Shown: piece after piece, positions 48,310 through 56,694 of the stretch
Layout: each line of letters opens with the position of its first letter
How positions within the stretch are numbered: position 1 is the stretch's first letter
Assembly: GCF_000711955.1 (NCBI RefSeq)
Contig: NZ_KL543999.1
Coordinates: 1-64,000, forward strand
DNA: 64,000 bases
Source of the DNA: Nevskia soli DSM 19509
Lineage (GTDB): Bacteria; Pseudomonadota; Gammaproteobacteria; Nevskiales; Nevskiaceae
Direction of reading: 5' to 3'
Position numbers and translations under genes: made by a program
The notes under the pieces: generated by a model
Database searches by the model: none
Told to the model about the DNA's origin: nothing
What the model saw: only the letters and a program-made list of their open reading frames with translations

Positions 48310-49476
48310 GTGAGACTCGAGTACACGGACCGCCAGCAGCGCTTCCGCCAGGAAGTGCGCGACTGGCTGGAGCAGCATGTGCCGAAGCAGCCGCTGCGCA
48401 GCTTCGATACCGAGGAAGGCTTCGCCGACCACCGCGCCTGGGAAGGCAAGCTCGCCGGCGGCCGCTGGAGCGCGGTGACCTGGCCCAAGGAAGTCGGCGG
48501 CCGCGGCTGTGATTTGATCGAGTGGCTGATCTTCGAGGAAGAATACTGGCGTGCCGGCGCGCCGCTGCGCGTCAACCAGAACGGCATCTTCCTGCTGGCG
48601 CCGACCCTGATGGAATACGGCACCGAGGAACAGAAGCAGCGCTTCCTGCCGCGCATGGCCACGGGCGAGGACATCTGGGCCCAGGGCTGGTCCGAGCCGG
48701 GCGCCGGTTCCGACATGGCGGCCATCCGCTGCAAGGCCGTGCGCGACGGCGACCACTACGTCATCAGCGGCCAGAAGACCTGGTCCACCCGCGCGGTATG
48801 GGCCGACTGGCTGTTCGGCCTGTTCCGCACCGATCCCGAATCCGTGCGCCACCACGGCCTCACCTTCATCCTGCTGCCGCTGAACCTGCCGGGCATCACC
48901 ATCCGCCCGGTGCAGCAGCTCAACGGCCAGACCGGCTTCGCCGAAATCTTCTTCGACGAGGTGCGCGTGCCGGTGCACAACCGCCTGGCCGACGAAGGCG
49001 CCGGCTGGCAGGTGGCGATGGCCACCGCCGGCTTCGAGCGCGGCCTGATGCTGCGCTCGCCCGGCCGCTTCCAGCAGACCGCGAAGTCGCTGGTGGAGCT
49101 GTACCTGCGCCACCAGGCGCATGCCGACGCCGACCCTTCCGTGCGCGACGCGGTGATGCAGAGCTGGATGGGCGCCGAAGCCTACGCCCTTGCCACCTAC
49201 CGCACCGCCAGCCGCATGGCCAAGGGCGCCCAGATCGGCGCCGAGGCCAGCACCAACAAGATCTTCTGGTCCGAGCTGGACCTGCTGATGCACGAAACCG
49301 CCATGCGAATCCTCGGCGCCCGCGCCGAACTGATGCCGCACGCCCCGGATGCCGGCGACATCGGCAACTGGCTGGACGGCTTCCTCTTCGCGCAGGCCGG
49401 GCCGATCTACGCCGGCACCAACGAGATCCAGAGAAACATCATCGCCGAGCGCATGCTCGGCCTGCCGAGGTCTTAG
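48310..49476 (+). CDS. Acyl-CoA dehydrogenase, catalytic-base subunit of a split enzyme
   Basis: A 388-residue ACAD-fold protein. It carries a Glu in GFERGL at the isovaleryl/long-chain-type catalytic-base position, while the medium-chain position reads IYAGTNEIQ (Ala instead of Glu). It lacks the RxQFG flavin-contacting motif. This matches one half of the alpha2beta2 ACADs of steroid degradation (as in FadE26-27 and IpdE1-E2). Its partner is probably the product of 49639-50694. A GTG start at 48310 gives MRLEYTDRQQRF; no better start exists. It follows echA20 by 14 bases. Confidence 0.85.
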   Translation: MRLEYTDRQQRFRQEVRDWLEQHVPKQPLRSFDTEEGFADHRAWEGKLAGGRWSAVTWPKEVGGRGCDLIEWLIFEEEYWRAGAPLRVNQNGIFLLAPTLMEYGTEEQKQRFLPRMATGEDIWAQGWSEPGAGSDMAAIRCKAVRDGDHYVISGQKTWSTRAVWADWLFGLFRTDPESVRHHGLTFILLPLNLPGITIRPVQQLNGQTGFAEIFFDEVRVPVHNRLADEGAGWQVAMATAGFERGLMLRSPGRFQQTAKSLVELYLRHQAHADADPSVRDAVMQSWMGAEAYALATYRTASRMAKGAQIGAEASTNKIFWSELDLLMHETAMRILGARAELMPHAPDAGDIGNWLDGFLFAQAGPIYAGTNEIQRNIIAERMLGLPRS

Positions 49477-49502
49477 CTGTGCGTTCCAAGGTTCTTAGAT
49501 CC

Positions 49503-49600
49503 CCGTTCACCCCGAGTGTCCGCGTAGCGGACGTATCGAGGGGCCGCGCGGAAATTTCACCGCACCCCCTCGATACGCGCGTGCTACTCGGGGTGAACGG
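49503..49600. repeat. TTCGCCCCGAGTG long inverted repeat, copy 3
   Basis: Arms CCGTTCACCCCGAGTG and CTACTCGGGGTGAACGG with inner TATCGAGGGG/CCCCTCGATA, carrying compensating changes (CACC/GGTG) in both arms relative to copy 2. It lies between the two subunits of the first split acyl-CoA dehydrogenase. Confidence 0.85.
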
Positions 49601-49638
49601 ACGGTGTTTAGTGCAGGCTCACAAAACGGCTAACTGAC

Positions 49639-50694
49639 ATGGACTTCACCTTCGAAGAACAACAAGTCGCCTTCCGCGACGCCGTGCGCAAGTTCCTGAT
49701 GGTCGAGGCGGCGCCGGAAATGCTGCGCGAGATCTGGGAGACCGAGAGCGGCCGCTCCCGCGACCTGCGCGCCAAGCTCGCCGACCAGGGCATCACTGCG
49801 CTGTCGGTGCCGGAAGAATTCGGCGGCATCGGCCTGGGCGACCTGGACTGGGTGCTGATCAACCAGGAACTGGGCTACTACGCCATCCCGGATTCCCTGT
49901 CGGACACCGCCTACCTCGCGGCCTGGCTGCTGACCCGCCTGCCCAGCGACATCTCGTTGAAGAAGGCCTGGCTGCCGCGCATCGCCAACGGCACCGCGCG
50001 CATCGCCCTCGGCCACCCGGTCAACCCCTTCGTCGCCGACGCGCAGCTCGCCGACCTGCTGCTGCTCTGGCACAACGACGAAGTGCACGCGGTGCAGCGC
50101 GACCAGGTCAAGCTCTCCTTCAACCCCAGCATCGAGATGTCGCGCCGCCTCTACAAGGTGGAGTGGACGCCGAGCGACGCCACCCGCGTCGCCCCGGCGC
50201 GCATCGGCCGCGACCTGTGGGAAGGCGTGCTCAACCGCGCCGCCCTGGCGGTCAGCGCGCAGCAGCTGGGCCTGGCGCAGCGCATGCTCGACCTCGGCAT
50301 CGACCACAGCGCCCAGCGCAAGCAGTTCGGCAAACCCATCGGCTCGTTCCAGGCGGTGAAGCACCAGCTCGCCGACGTGGCGGTGAAGATCGAGTTCGCC
50401 AAGCCGGTGGTGTTCCGCGCCGCCCAGGCCCTGGCCACCAACCGGCCGCGCGCCGCGGTGCACGTGTCGCACGCCAAGCTGGCCGCCTGCGAAGCCGCGT
50501 GGCTGTCGGCACGGCGCAGCATGCAGGTACATGGCGCCATGGGCTACACCTGGGAAGCGGATCTCCAGATGTTCATGAAGCGGGCCTGGGCCCTGGACGC
50601 CGCCTGGGGCGACCGCGCTTTCCATAAAACCAGGGTTGCGAAATTCATCTTTGCCGAGGGCTCGGAACTGGGCCCCGGCGACACCTTCAACTGA
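49639..50694 (+). CDS. Acyl-CoA dehydrogenase, flavin-site subunit of a split enzyme
   Basis: A 351-residue ACAD-fold protein, shorter than typical. It has the RKQFGKPIGSFQAVKHQLAD motif that contacts FAD, and HGAMGYTWEADLQMFMKRA near the C-terminus, but no Glu at either known catalytic-base position (the helix reads LNRAALAVSAQQLG). It is therefore the complement of the 48310-49476 subunit, forming a probable alpha2beta2 enzyme on a steroid-derived acyl-CoA. The start MDFTFEEQQ is typical of ACADs. Confidence 0.85.
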   Translation: MDFTFEEQQVAFRDAVRKFLMVEAAPEMLREIWETESGRSRDLRAKLADQGITALSVPEEFGGIGLGDLDWVLINQELGYYAIPDSLSDTAYLAAWLLTRLPSDISLKKAWLPRIANGTARIALGHPVNPFVADAQLADLLLLWHNDEVHAVQRDQVKLSFNPSIEMSRRLYKVEWTPSDATRVAPARIGRDLWEGVLNRAALAVSAQQLGLAQRMLDLGIDHSAQRKQFGKPIGSFQAVKHQLADVAVKIEFAKPVVFRAAQALATNRPRAAVHVSHAKLAACEAAWLSARRSMQVHGAMGYTWEADLQMFMKRAWALDAAWGDRAFHKTRVAKFIFAEGSELGPGDTFN

Positions 50695-50718
50695 TCCATT
50701 CGAGAAACGGAAACTGAC

Positions 50719-51873
50719 ATGGCAGAAGCCTATATCGTCGACGCGGTGCGCAGCCCCGTCGGCAAGCGCCGCGGCAAGCTGGCCCACATCCACGGCGCCG
50801 ACCTCGGCGCCCACGTGCTCAAGGCACTGGTCGAACGCAACCCCTCGATCCCGGCGGAAGACTACGACGACGTGGTGTTCGGCTGCCTCGATGCCATCGG
50901 CCCCCTGGCCGGCAACATCGCGCGCTCCTGCTGGCTCGCCGCCGGCTTGCCGTTGACCGTGCCGGGCGTGACGGTGGACCGCCAGTGCGGCTCCTCGCAG
51001 CAGGCCCTGCATTTCGCCGCGCAGGCGGTGATGAGCGGCGTCAACGACGTGGTCGTCGCCGGCGGCGTGCAGACCATGAGCCAGATCCCGATCTCCTCGG
51101 CCATGATCGCCGCCAAGCCGCTCGGCTTCAGCGATCCCTTCTCCGGCAGCAAGGGCTGGGCCGCGCGCTTCGGCGACCAGCCGGTGTCGCAGTTCTACGC
51201 CGCGCAGAAGATCGCCGACCAGTGGAACATCTCGCGCGAGGAGATGGAAGTGTTCTCCCTGGAGAGCCACCAGCGCGCCCTCAAGGCCATCGCCGCCGGC
51301 CGCTTCAACAAGGAAATCGTGCCCCTCGAAGGCCTGGAGCAGGACGAAACGCCGCGCCAGACCTCGCTGGAGAAAATGAAGTCCCTGGAGCCGCTGGAGC
51401 CGGGCGGCAAGCTCACCGCCGGCGTCTCCAGCCAGACCTGCGACGGTTCCTCCGCACTGCTGGTGGTGTCCGAGAAAGCGCTGAAGCGCTACAACCTCAC
51501 GCCGCGCGCCCGCGTGCACCACATGAGCGTGCTCGGCGACGACCCCATCATGATGCTTACCGCGCCGATCCCCGCCACCCGCCACGCCCTGAAGAAGGCC
51601 GGCATGAAGCTGGAGGACATCGACCTGGTCGAGATCAACGAGGCCTTCGCCTCGGTGGTGCTGGCCTGGTTCAAGGAGATCGGCTACCCGCACGAGAAGA
51701 CCAACGTCAACGGCGGCGCCATCGCCCTGGGTCATCCGCTCGGCGCCACCGGCGCCAAGCTGATGTGCACCCTGCTCAACGAGCTGGAGCGCACCAACAA
51801 GCGCTACGGCCTGCAGACCATGTGCGAAGGCGGCGGCGTCGCCAACGTCACCATCATCGAACGGTTGGGTTGA
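50719..51873 (+). CDS. Acetyl-CoA acyltransferase (thiolase)
   Basis: A 384-residue thiolase with Cys90 in VDRQCGSSQQAL, NEAFASV, the active-site His in NVNGGAIALGHPLGATG and the second Cys in MCEGGGVANV near the C-terminus, all intact. It cleaves a 3-ketoacyl-CoA with CoA during ring C/D or side-chain beta-oxidation. It could be the FadA6 equivalent, but a second thiolase at 56695 is equally possible. It lies 24 bases after the ACAD gene and 3 bases before the SDR gene in one operon. Confidence 0.9.
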   Translation: MAEAYIVDAVRSPVGKRRGKLAHIHGADLGAHVLKALVERNPSIPAEDYDDVVFGCLDAIGPLAGNIARSCWLAAGLPLTVPGVTVDRQCGSSQQALHFAAQAVMSGVNDVVVAGGVQTMSQIPISSAMIAAKPLGFSDPFSGSKGWAARFGDQPVSQFYAAQKIADQWNISREEMEVFSLESHQRALKAIAAGRFNKEIVPLEGLEQDETPRQTSLEKMKSLEPLEPGGKLTAGVSSQTCDGSSALLVVSEKALKRYNLTPRARVHHMSVLGDDPIMMLTAPIPATRHALKKAGMKLEDIDLVEINEAFASVVLAWFKEIGYPHEKTNVNGGAIALGHPLGATGAKLMCTLLNELERTNKRYGLQTMCEGGGVANVTIIERLG

Positions 51874-51876
51874 TCC

Positions 51877-52755
51877 ATGGGTATCTGCGACAACCGCACC
51901 ATCATCGTCACCGGCTCGGGCAGCGGCCTGGGCCGCGAGTACGCGCTGTTGCTGGCGGGCGAGGGCGCCAACGTCATCGTCAACGACATCCGTCCCGAGG
52001 CCGCGGCTTCCGTGGTCAAGGAGATCGAGGCGGCCGGCGGCAAGGCCCTGGCCAACAGCGACGACATCACCAGCATGGACGGTGCGCAGCGCATCGTCGA
52101 CGGCGCCGTGGCGCGCTTCGGCGACGTGCAGGGCGTGGTCAACAATGCCGGCATCGTGCGCGACCGCATGTTCGCCAGCCTGTCCGAACAGGACTGGGAC
52201 GACGTCATCCGCGTGCACTTGAAAGGCCATTTCTGCCTGGCCAGCATCCTGGTGCGCCGCTGGCGCGACCAGGTCAAGAACGGCCAGAAGGTCGACGCCC
52301 GCATCGTCAACACCAGCTCCGGCGCTGGTCTCCAGGGCTCAGTCGGGCAAAGCAACTACGCCGCCGCCAAGGGCGGCATCGCCTCCCTCACCCTGGTGCA
52401 GGCGGCCGAACTGGGCCGCTACGGCATCACCGCCAATGCCCTGGCCCCGGCGGCGCGCACCGGCATGACCGAGAAGGTCTTCGCCGACGTGATGAAGAAG
52501 CCCGATGGCGAGGCCTTCGACCACTTCCACCCCGGCAACGTCGCCCCGCTGGTGGTGTGGCTGTGCAGCCCGCTGTCGGCCGGCGTCACGGGCAAGGTCT
52601 TCGAAGTGGAAGGCGGCAAGCTCTCCATCGGCGACGGCTGGCGTACCGGCAAGGTGCGCGACAAGAAGGCACGCTGGCAGCCGGCCGAACTCACCGAGGT
52701 GGTCGAGTCGCTGATCGCCGAAGCGCCCAAGCCGCAGAAAGTCTACGGAACCTGA
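51877..52755 (+). CDS. SDR, 3-hydroxyacyl-CoA dehydrogenase (HSD17B4-like)
   Basis: A 292-residue SDR resembling the dehydrogenase domain of peroxisomal multifunctional enzyme type 2. It has TGSGSGLGREYA (about 12-23), VNNAGIVRDRMF, the Ser region NTSSGAGLQG and NYAAAKGG. The NNAGI-RDR-F and GQ-NYAAAK combination is characteristic of the HSD17B4 group, which oxidises (3R)-hydroxyacyl-CoAs. It starts 3 bases after the thiolase stop. A likely partner is the MaoC-type hydratase at 56176. Confidence 0.87.
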   Translation: MGICDNRTIIVTGSGSGLGREYALLLAGEGANVIVNDIRPEAAASVVKEIEAAGGKALANSDDITSMDGAQRIVDGAVARFGDVQGVVNNAGIVRDRMFASLSEQDWDDVIRVHLKGHFCLASILVRRWRDQVKNGQKVDARIVNTSSGAGLQGSVGQSNYAAAKGGIASLTLVQAAELGRYGITANALAPAARTGMTEKVFADVMKKPDGEAFDHFHPGNVAPLVVWLCSPLSAGVTGKVFEVEGGKLSIGDGWRTGKVRDKKARWQPAELTEVVESLIAEAPKPQKVYGT

Positions 52756-52768
52756 TCAGCCGCCACGC

Positions 52769-53908
52769 ATGAACTTCGCCTTCACCGAAGACCAGGTCAT
52801 GATCCGCGACGCCGCCCGCAGCTTCCTGGCGGAAGAGAGCGGCTCGGCCGCGGTGCGCGCGGCCATGTCCGGCGAACACGGCTTCGACGCCGGCGTGTGG
52901 CAACGCATCGGCTCCGAACTGGGCTGGTGCGGTATCCCGGTGGCCGAAGAGTACGGCGGCCTGGGCCTGGGCGCGGTGGAGCTGGTGCTGGTGCTGGAGC
53001 AGATGGGCCGCCAGCTCCTCTGCGCCCCGTACTTCTCCACCGTCTGCCTGGCCGCCAACCTGCTGGCGCAGCTCGGCAGCGAGCAGGCGCGGCGGCGCTT
53101 CCTGCCCGCCATCGCCGAAGGCCGGCTGTGCCTGACGGCTCCGCTCGACAGCGGCGTCGAAGACTGGCACGAAGCCGCGGCCCTGGTGCAGGCCAACCGC
53201 AAGGGCGAGGTCTGGACCCTCAGCGGCCACTGCCCGCGTGTACCCGATGCGGGCGCCGCCGACTGGCTGCTGATCTTCGCCTGGGTCGAGGGCGAGCGCC
53301 TGCCCGCATTGTTCGCAGTGCCGCGCGAAATCTCCGGCCTGGACATCAAGCCGCTCGAAGGCTGGGACGCCACCCGCCGTTTCAGCAGCATCAGCCTCGG
53401 CGGCGTCACCCTGCCGGCCGAAGACCGCATCGACGACGCCCTGCGCCTGGAAGACGGCCTGTCGCGCGCGGCCGCGCTGACCCGCCTGGCCATCGCCGCC
53501 GAACAGCTCGGCGTGGCGCAGCAATGCCTGGACCTCACCGTCGCCTATACCGCCACGCGCAAGCAGTTCGGCCGCGCCATCGCCTCGTTCCAGGCGGTCA
53601 AGCACCGCTGCGCCGAAATGATGGTGCGCATCGAGGCCACGCGCTCCGCCGTGTACGGCGCCGCCGCCCTGGCGGCGGGCGGCAGCACCACCGACGCCCA
53701 GGCCATCGAATGCGCCGTGGCCCGCACCCTGGCCGCGGACACCTGTTTCTTCTGCGCCCAGGAAGCCATCCAGCTGCATGGCGGCGTCGGCTTCACCTGG
53801 GAATACGACCCCCAGCTCTATTTCAAGCGCGCCCAGGCCAGCAGCCATTGGCTGGGCAACGCCGATGCCTTGCGCGAACGCATCGCGCGGGCGCTGCTCG
53901 CCGCCTGA
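52769..53908 (+). CDS. Acyl-CoA dehydrogenase, flavin-site subunit of a split enzyme
   Basis: A 379-residue ACAD-fold protein beginning MNFAFTEDQVMIRDAARSF. It has RKQFGRAIASFQAVKHRCAE and HGGVGFTWEYDPQLYFKRA, but the catalytic-base helix reads LSRAAALTRLAIAAEQLG with no Glu. It is paired with the base-bearing subunit at 53917-55104 directly downstream, forming the second predicted alpha2beta2 ACAD of the run. Gene order here is flavin-site subunit first, the reverse of the first pair. Confidence 0.86.
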   Translation: MNFAFTEDQVMIRDAARSFLAEESGSAAVRAAMSGEHGFDAGVWQRIGSELGWCGIPVAEEYGGLGLGAVELVLVLEQMGRQLLCAPYFSTVCLAANLLAQLGSEQARRRFLPAIAEGRLCLTAPLDSGVEDWHEAAALVQANRKGEVWTLSGHCPRVPDAGAADWLLIFAWVEGERLPALFAVPREISGLDIKPLEGWDATRRFSSISLGGVTLPAEDRIDDALRLEDGLSRAAALTRLAIAAEQLGVAQQCLDLTVAYTATRKQFGRAIASFQAVKHRCAEMMVRIEATRSAVYGAAALAAGGSTTDAQAIECAVARTLAADTCFFCAQEAIQLHGGVGFTWEYDPQLYFKRAQASSHWLGNADALRERIARALLAA

Positions 53909-53916
53909 TCCCGCAC

Positions 53917-55104
53917 ATGAATCTCCAGCCTAGCACCACCGATGAAGCCTTCCGCGCCGAAGTGGCGGAATGGATGCGCCGGCACCTGAGCGGCCGCTTC
54001 GAAAGCCTGCGTCATCGCGGCGGCCCCGGCGACGAGGAAGCCGATCCGGTCCTGCGCAAGGAGTGGGAGCGCGAGCTCGCCGCCGGTCGCTGGACCTGCG
54101 TCGGCTGGCCCGCCGAACACGGCGGCCGCGGCCTGAGCATCGAGCAGCAGGTCATCTTCCACGAGGAATACGCCCGCGCCGGCGGCCCCGGCCGCATGGG
54201 CCACATCGGCGAAGGCCTGATCGGTCCCACCCTGATCGCCTTCGGCAGCGAAGCGCAGAAGCGGCGCTTCCTGCCCGGCATCGTCGCCGGCACCGAGTAC
54301 TGGGCCCAGGGCTATTCCGAACCCGGCGCCGGTTCCGACCTCGCCAACGTCCAGACCCGCTGCTGGCAGGAAGCGGACGGGAGCTGGCGCGTGCAGGGCC
54401 AGAAGGTATGGACCTCGCTGGCACACGAGTCGGAATGGATCTTCGTGCTGGCGCGCAGCGAGCCGGGCAGCAAGGGCCGCAACGGTCTCAGCTTCCTGCT
54501 GCTGCCCCTGGCCCAGCCCGGCGTGCGCATCCAGCCGATCCGCCAGATGGGCGGCGGCTCCGAATTCAACGAAGTGTTCTTCGACGGCGCGGCCGCCGAG
54601 GCCGGCCACCTCGTCGGCAAGCCGGGCGAGGGCTGGAAGGTGGCGATGGGCCTGCTCGAATTCGAGCGCGGCGTCAGCACCCTGGGCCAGCAGATGCACT
54701 TCGCCTACGAGTTCGACCTGGTGGTGAAGGCGGCCCAGGCCAACGGCAGCGCCGCCAACCCGCAGGTGCGCCAGCGCATCGCCCAGGCCTGGTGCGGCCT
54801 GCGCGTGATGCGCTACAACGCCCTGCGCATGCTGTCGGGCGGCGAAGGCCCCGGCCTGAAGCGCGAAGCCCTGATCTACAAGTACTACTGGTCCAACTGG
54901 CACCGTGAGCTGGGCAAGCTGGCCCTGGACGTGCTGGGCCCGGCCGGCGACGTCGTCTCCGATGACCCGCGCATCCGCCCCCTGCAGCAACTGTTCTTCT
55001 TCTCGCGCGCCGACACCATCTACGCCGGCACCAACGAAATCCAGCTCAACCTGATCGCGGAGCGCGGCCTCGACATGCCGCGCGAACCGCGTCCAACAGC
55101 CTGA
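53917..55104 (+). CDS. Acyl-CoA dehydrogenase, catalytic-base subunit of a split enzyme
   Basis: A 395-residue ACAD-fold protein with Glu in LEFERGVS at the long-chain-type catalytic position. IYAGTNEIQ has Ala at the medium-chain position, and there is no RxQFG motif. The substrate-binding EYWAQGYSEPGAGSDLANV segment is well preserved. It is the complement of 52769-53908, whose stop is 8 bases upstream. The start ATG gives MNLQPSTTDEAF. It is probably an IpdE- or FadE30-like enzyme on a ring C/D acyl-CoA. Confidence 0.86.
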   Translation: MNLQPSTTDEAFRAEVAEWMRRHLSGRFESLRHRGGPGDEEADPVLRKEWERELAAGRWTCVGWPAEHGGRGLSIEQQVIFHEEYARAGGPGRMGHIGEGLIGPTLIAFGSEAQKRRFLPGIVAGTEYWAQGYSEPGAGSDLANVQTRCWQEADGSWRVQGQKVWTSLAHESEWIFVLARSEPGSKGRNGLSFLLLPLAQPGVRIQPIRQMGGGSEFNEVFFDGAAAEAGHLVGKPGEGWKVAMGLLEFERGVSTLGQQMHFAYEFDLVVKAAQANGSAANPQVRQRIAQAWCGLRVMRYNALRMLSGGEGPGLKREALIYKYYWSNWHRELGKLALDVLGPAGDVVSDDPRIRPLQQLFFFSRADTIYAGTNEIQLNLIAERGLDMPREPRPTA

Positions 55105-55155
55105 GCAAGCGAAAACAATATGCAAAGCGCCAAACCTTTCTGCCCAACACCAAAG

Positions 55156-55230
55156 CCCGTTCGCCCCGAGTGCCCGCGCAGCGGGTGTATCGAGGGGCCA
55201 GCGCCTCGCTCGCCACTCGAGACGAACGGA
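55156..55230. repeat. TTCGCCCCGAGTG inverted repeat, copy 4 (shortened)
   Basis: CCCGTTCGCCCCGAGTG on the left and CACTCGAGACGAACGG on the right, with the inner GTATCGAGGGGCCAG present but its right partner lost. It is a degraded copy between the ACAD pair and ipdF, ending 12 bases before the ipdF ATG. Confidence 0.82.
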
Positions 55231-55241
55231 GACTCTGAGCG

Positions 55242-56033
55242 ATGATCACCATCCCGCCTCCCCCCTACGTCCCCGGCCACGACCTGCTCAAGGGCAAGTC
55301 CGTGCTGATCACCGCCGCGGCCGGCGGCGGCATCGGTTTCGCCACCGCCCGCCGCTGCCTGGAAGAAGGCTGCCGCGCGCTGCTCGTCTCGGACATCCAC
55401 CAGCGCCGTTTGGACGAGGCGGTGGCGGCCCTGCACAAGGATCATCCGGACCAGGCAATCCACGGCAAGCTCGCCAATGTCGCTGTCGAAGCCGATGTGC
55501 AGGCCCTGGTCGACGAAGCGGAGCAGAAGCTCGGCGGCGTCGACGTGCTGCTCAACAACGCCGGCCTCGGCGGCAGCAGGCGCGTGGTCGACATGTCCGA
55601 CGAGGAATGGCACAAGGTACTGGACATCACCCTCACCGGCACCTTCCGCATGACCCGGGCCATGCTCAAGGTGATGCAGCCGCGCGGCCGCGGCGCCATC
55701 GTCAACAACGCCTCGGTGCTGGGCTGGCGCGGACAGAAGGAGCAGGCCCACTACGCCGCCGCCAAGGCCGGCGTGATGGCGCTGACCCGCTGCTCCGCCC
55801 TCGAAGCCGCCGAGTTCGGCGTGCGCATCAACGCCGTGTCGCCCTCCATCGTGTTCCACGACCACCTGCGCAAGAGCGCCCCTGAAGCCCTGCTCAACGA
55901 ACTTGCCAGCCGCGAAGCCTTCGGCCGCGGCGCCGAGGCCTGGGAGATCGCCAACGTCATGGTGTTCCTGGCCTCCGACTATTCCTCCTACCTGGTCGGC
56001 GAAGTGATTTCCGCTTCGAGCCAGCGGGCCTGA
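55242..56033 (+). CDS. ipdF: SDR, ring C/D 5-hydroxy-HIP-CoA ketoreductase/dehydrogenase-like (IpdF)
   Basis: A 263-residue SDR with an N-terminal extension (ITIPPPPYVPGHDLLKGKSV) and the unusual cofactor loop TAAAGGGIGFATAR in place of TGxxxGIG, both typical of the actinobacterial IpdF family as I recall it. It has NNAGLGG, Ser in NNASVLGW and Tyr-Ala-Ala-Ala-Lys in HYAAAKAGV. IpdF oxidises 5-hydroxy-HIP-CoA to the ketone early in HIP degradation. The name is supported by the ipdAB/echA20 neighbourhood. Confidence 0.82.
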   Translation: MITIPPPPYVPGHDLLKGKSVLITAAAGGGIGFATARRCLEEGCRALLVSDIHQRRLDEAVAALHKDHPDQAIHGKLANVAVEADVQALVDEAEQKLGGVDVLLNNAGLGGSRRVVDMSDEEWHKVLDITLTGTFRMTRAMLKVMQPRGRGAIVNNASVLGWRGQKEQAHYAAAKAGVMALTRCSALEAAEFGVRINAVSPSIVFHDHLRKSAPEALLNELASREAFGRGAEAWEIANVMVFLASDYSSYLVGEVISASSQRA

Positions 56034-56071
56034 GGCGAAGCTAAATGAAAAAGCGCTCATTCACATCCATC

Positions 56072-56150
56072 GTCATACCGGCGAAAGCCGGTATCCAGGG
56101 GCCTGGTGCGCCGCAGTCAGCCCTGGACCCCGGCTTCCGCCGGGGTGACG
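56072..56150. repeat. Palindromic repeat with GTCATACCGGC arm
   Basis: CGTCATACCGGCGAAAGCCG starts the left unit and CCCCGGCTTCCGCCGGGGTG the right unit, each a hairpin, with CCAGGG/CCCTGG complementary stretches between them. It is related to the palindromes at 18585 and 26647 and lies between ipdF and the MaoC gene. Confidence 0.72.
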
Positions 56151-56175
56151 AAGCAATCGTGAGGAGAACACCCTG

Positions 56176-56685
56176 ATGGCCACAGTCTTCGACAACGCCG
56201 AAGCCATCCTCGCCGCGGTCGGCCACAAGCTCGGCAGCAGCGAGTGGGTGACTATCACCCAGGAGCGCGTCAACCTGTTCGCCGACGCCACCGACGACCA
56301 CCAGTGGATCCACGTGGACCCGGTGCGCGCCAAGGACGGCCCCTTCGGCGCCTGCATCGCCCACGGCTACCTGACCCTGTCCCTGGTCTCCCGCTTCCTG
56401 CCGCAGATCGTCGACGTGCGCATGAAGATGGGCGTGAACTACGGCTGCGAGAAGGTGCGCTTCCCCAACGCGGTGAAAGTCGGCGCCCGCGTGCGCGGCA
56501 GCGGCGAACTGATCGCCGCCGAGAAAACCAGGGACGGCGGCGTGCAGGCCACCATCCGCGTCACTGTCGAGATCGAAGGCGAAAGCCGTCCCGGCTGCGT
56601 GGCAGACACCATCTCCCGTTACTACTTTGATGTGCGTCCTGCACAAGAACGCGTCATCCCTGACGCGACTGTTAAAACAAGCTAG
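56176..56685 (+). CDS. MaoC-family (R)-enoyl-CoA hydratase
   Basis: A 169-residue single hot-dog-fold hydratase. The active-site segment ADATDDHQWIHVDP (about 36-49), with Asp and His five residues apart, followed by GPFGACIAHGYLTLSL is the (R)-specific hydratase signature. It hydrates an enoyl-CoA to the (3R)-hydroxy form, the partner step to the HSD17B4-like SDR at 51877. AGGAGAAC precedes the ATG. It is followed 9 bases later by the second thiolase gene. Substrate is probably a steroid-derived acyl-CoA. Confidence 0.9.
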   Translation: MATVFDNAEAILAAVGHKLGSSEWVTITQERVNLFADATDDHQWIHVDPVRAKDGPFGACIAHGYLTLSLVSRFLPQIVDVRMKMGVNYGCEKVRFPNAVKVGARVRGSGELIAAEKTRDGGVQATIRVTVEIEGESRPGCVADTISRYYFDVRPAQERVIPDATVKTS

Positions 56686-56694
56686 GCATCTCCC

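Noticed and set aside
41901..48312. Near-identical 18-mers AATGAGACTAGCCAAGTG (41902) and AATGAGACTTGCCAAGTG (48295) upstream of hsaC and the ACAD gene.
   Set aside because: One such pair is expected by chance in a window of this size, the second copy lacks the CATC part of the regulon motif, and it overlaps a start codon. Not used as a sixth site.
49630..52230. A 2.6-kb minus-strand open frame opposite the ACAD, thiolase and SDR genes.
   Set aside because: Antisense to three genes with clear catalytic motifs; shadow of codon bias.
38892..55230. A CRISPR-like reading of the repeated TTCGCCCCGAGTG elements.
   Set aside because: Copies are kilobases apart between genes, are inverted repeats rather than regularly spaced direct repeats, and there are no cas genes.
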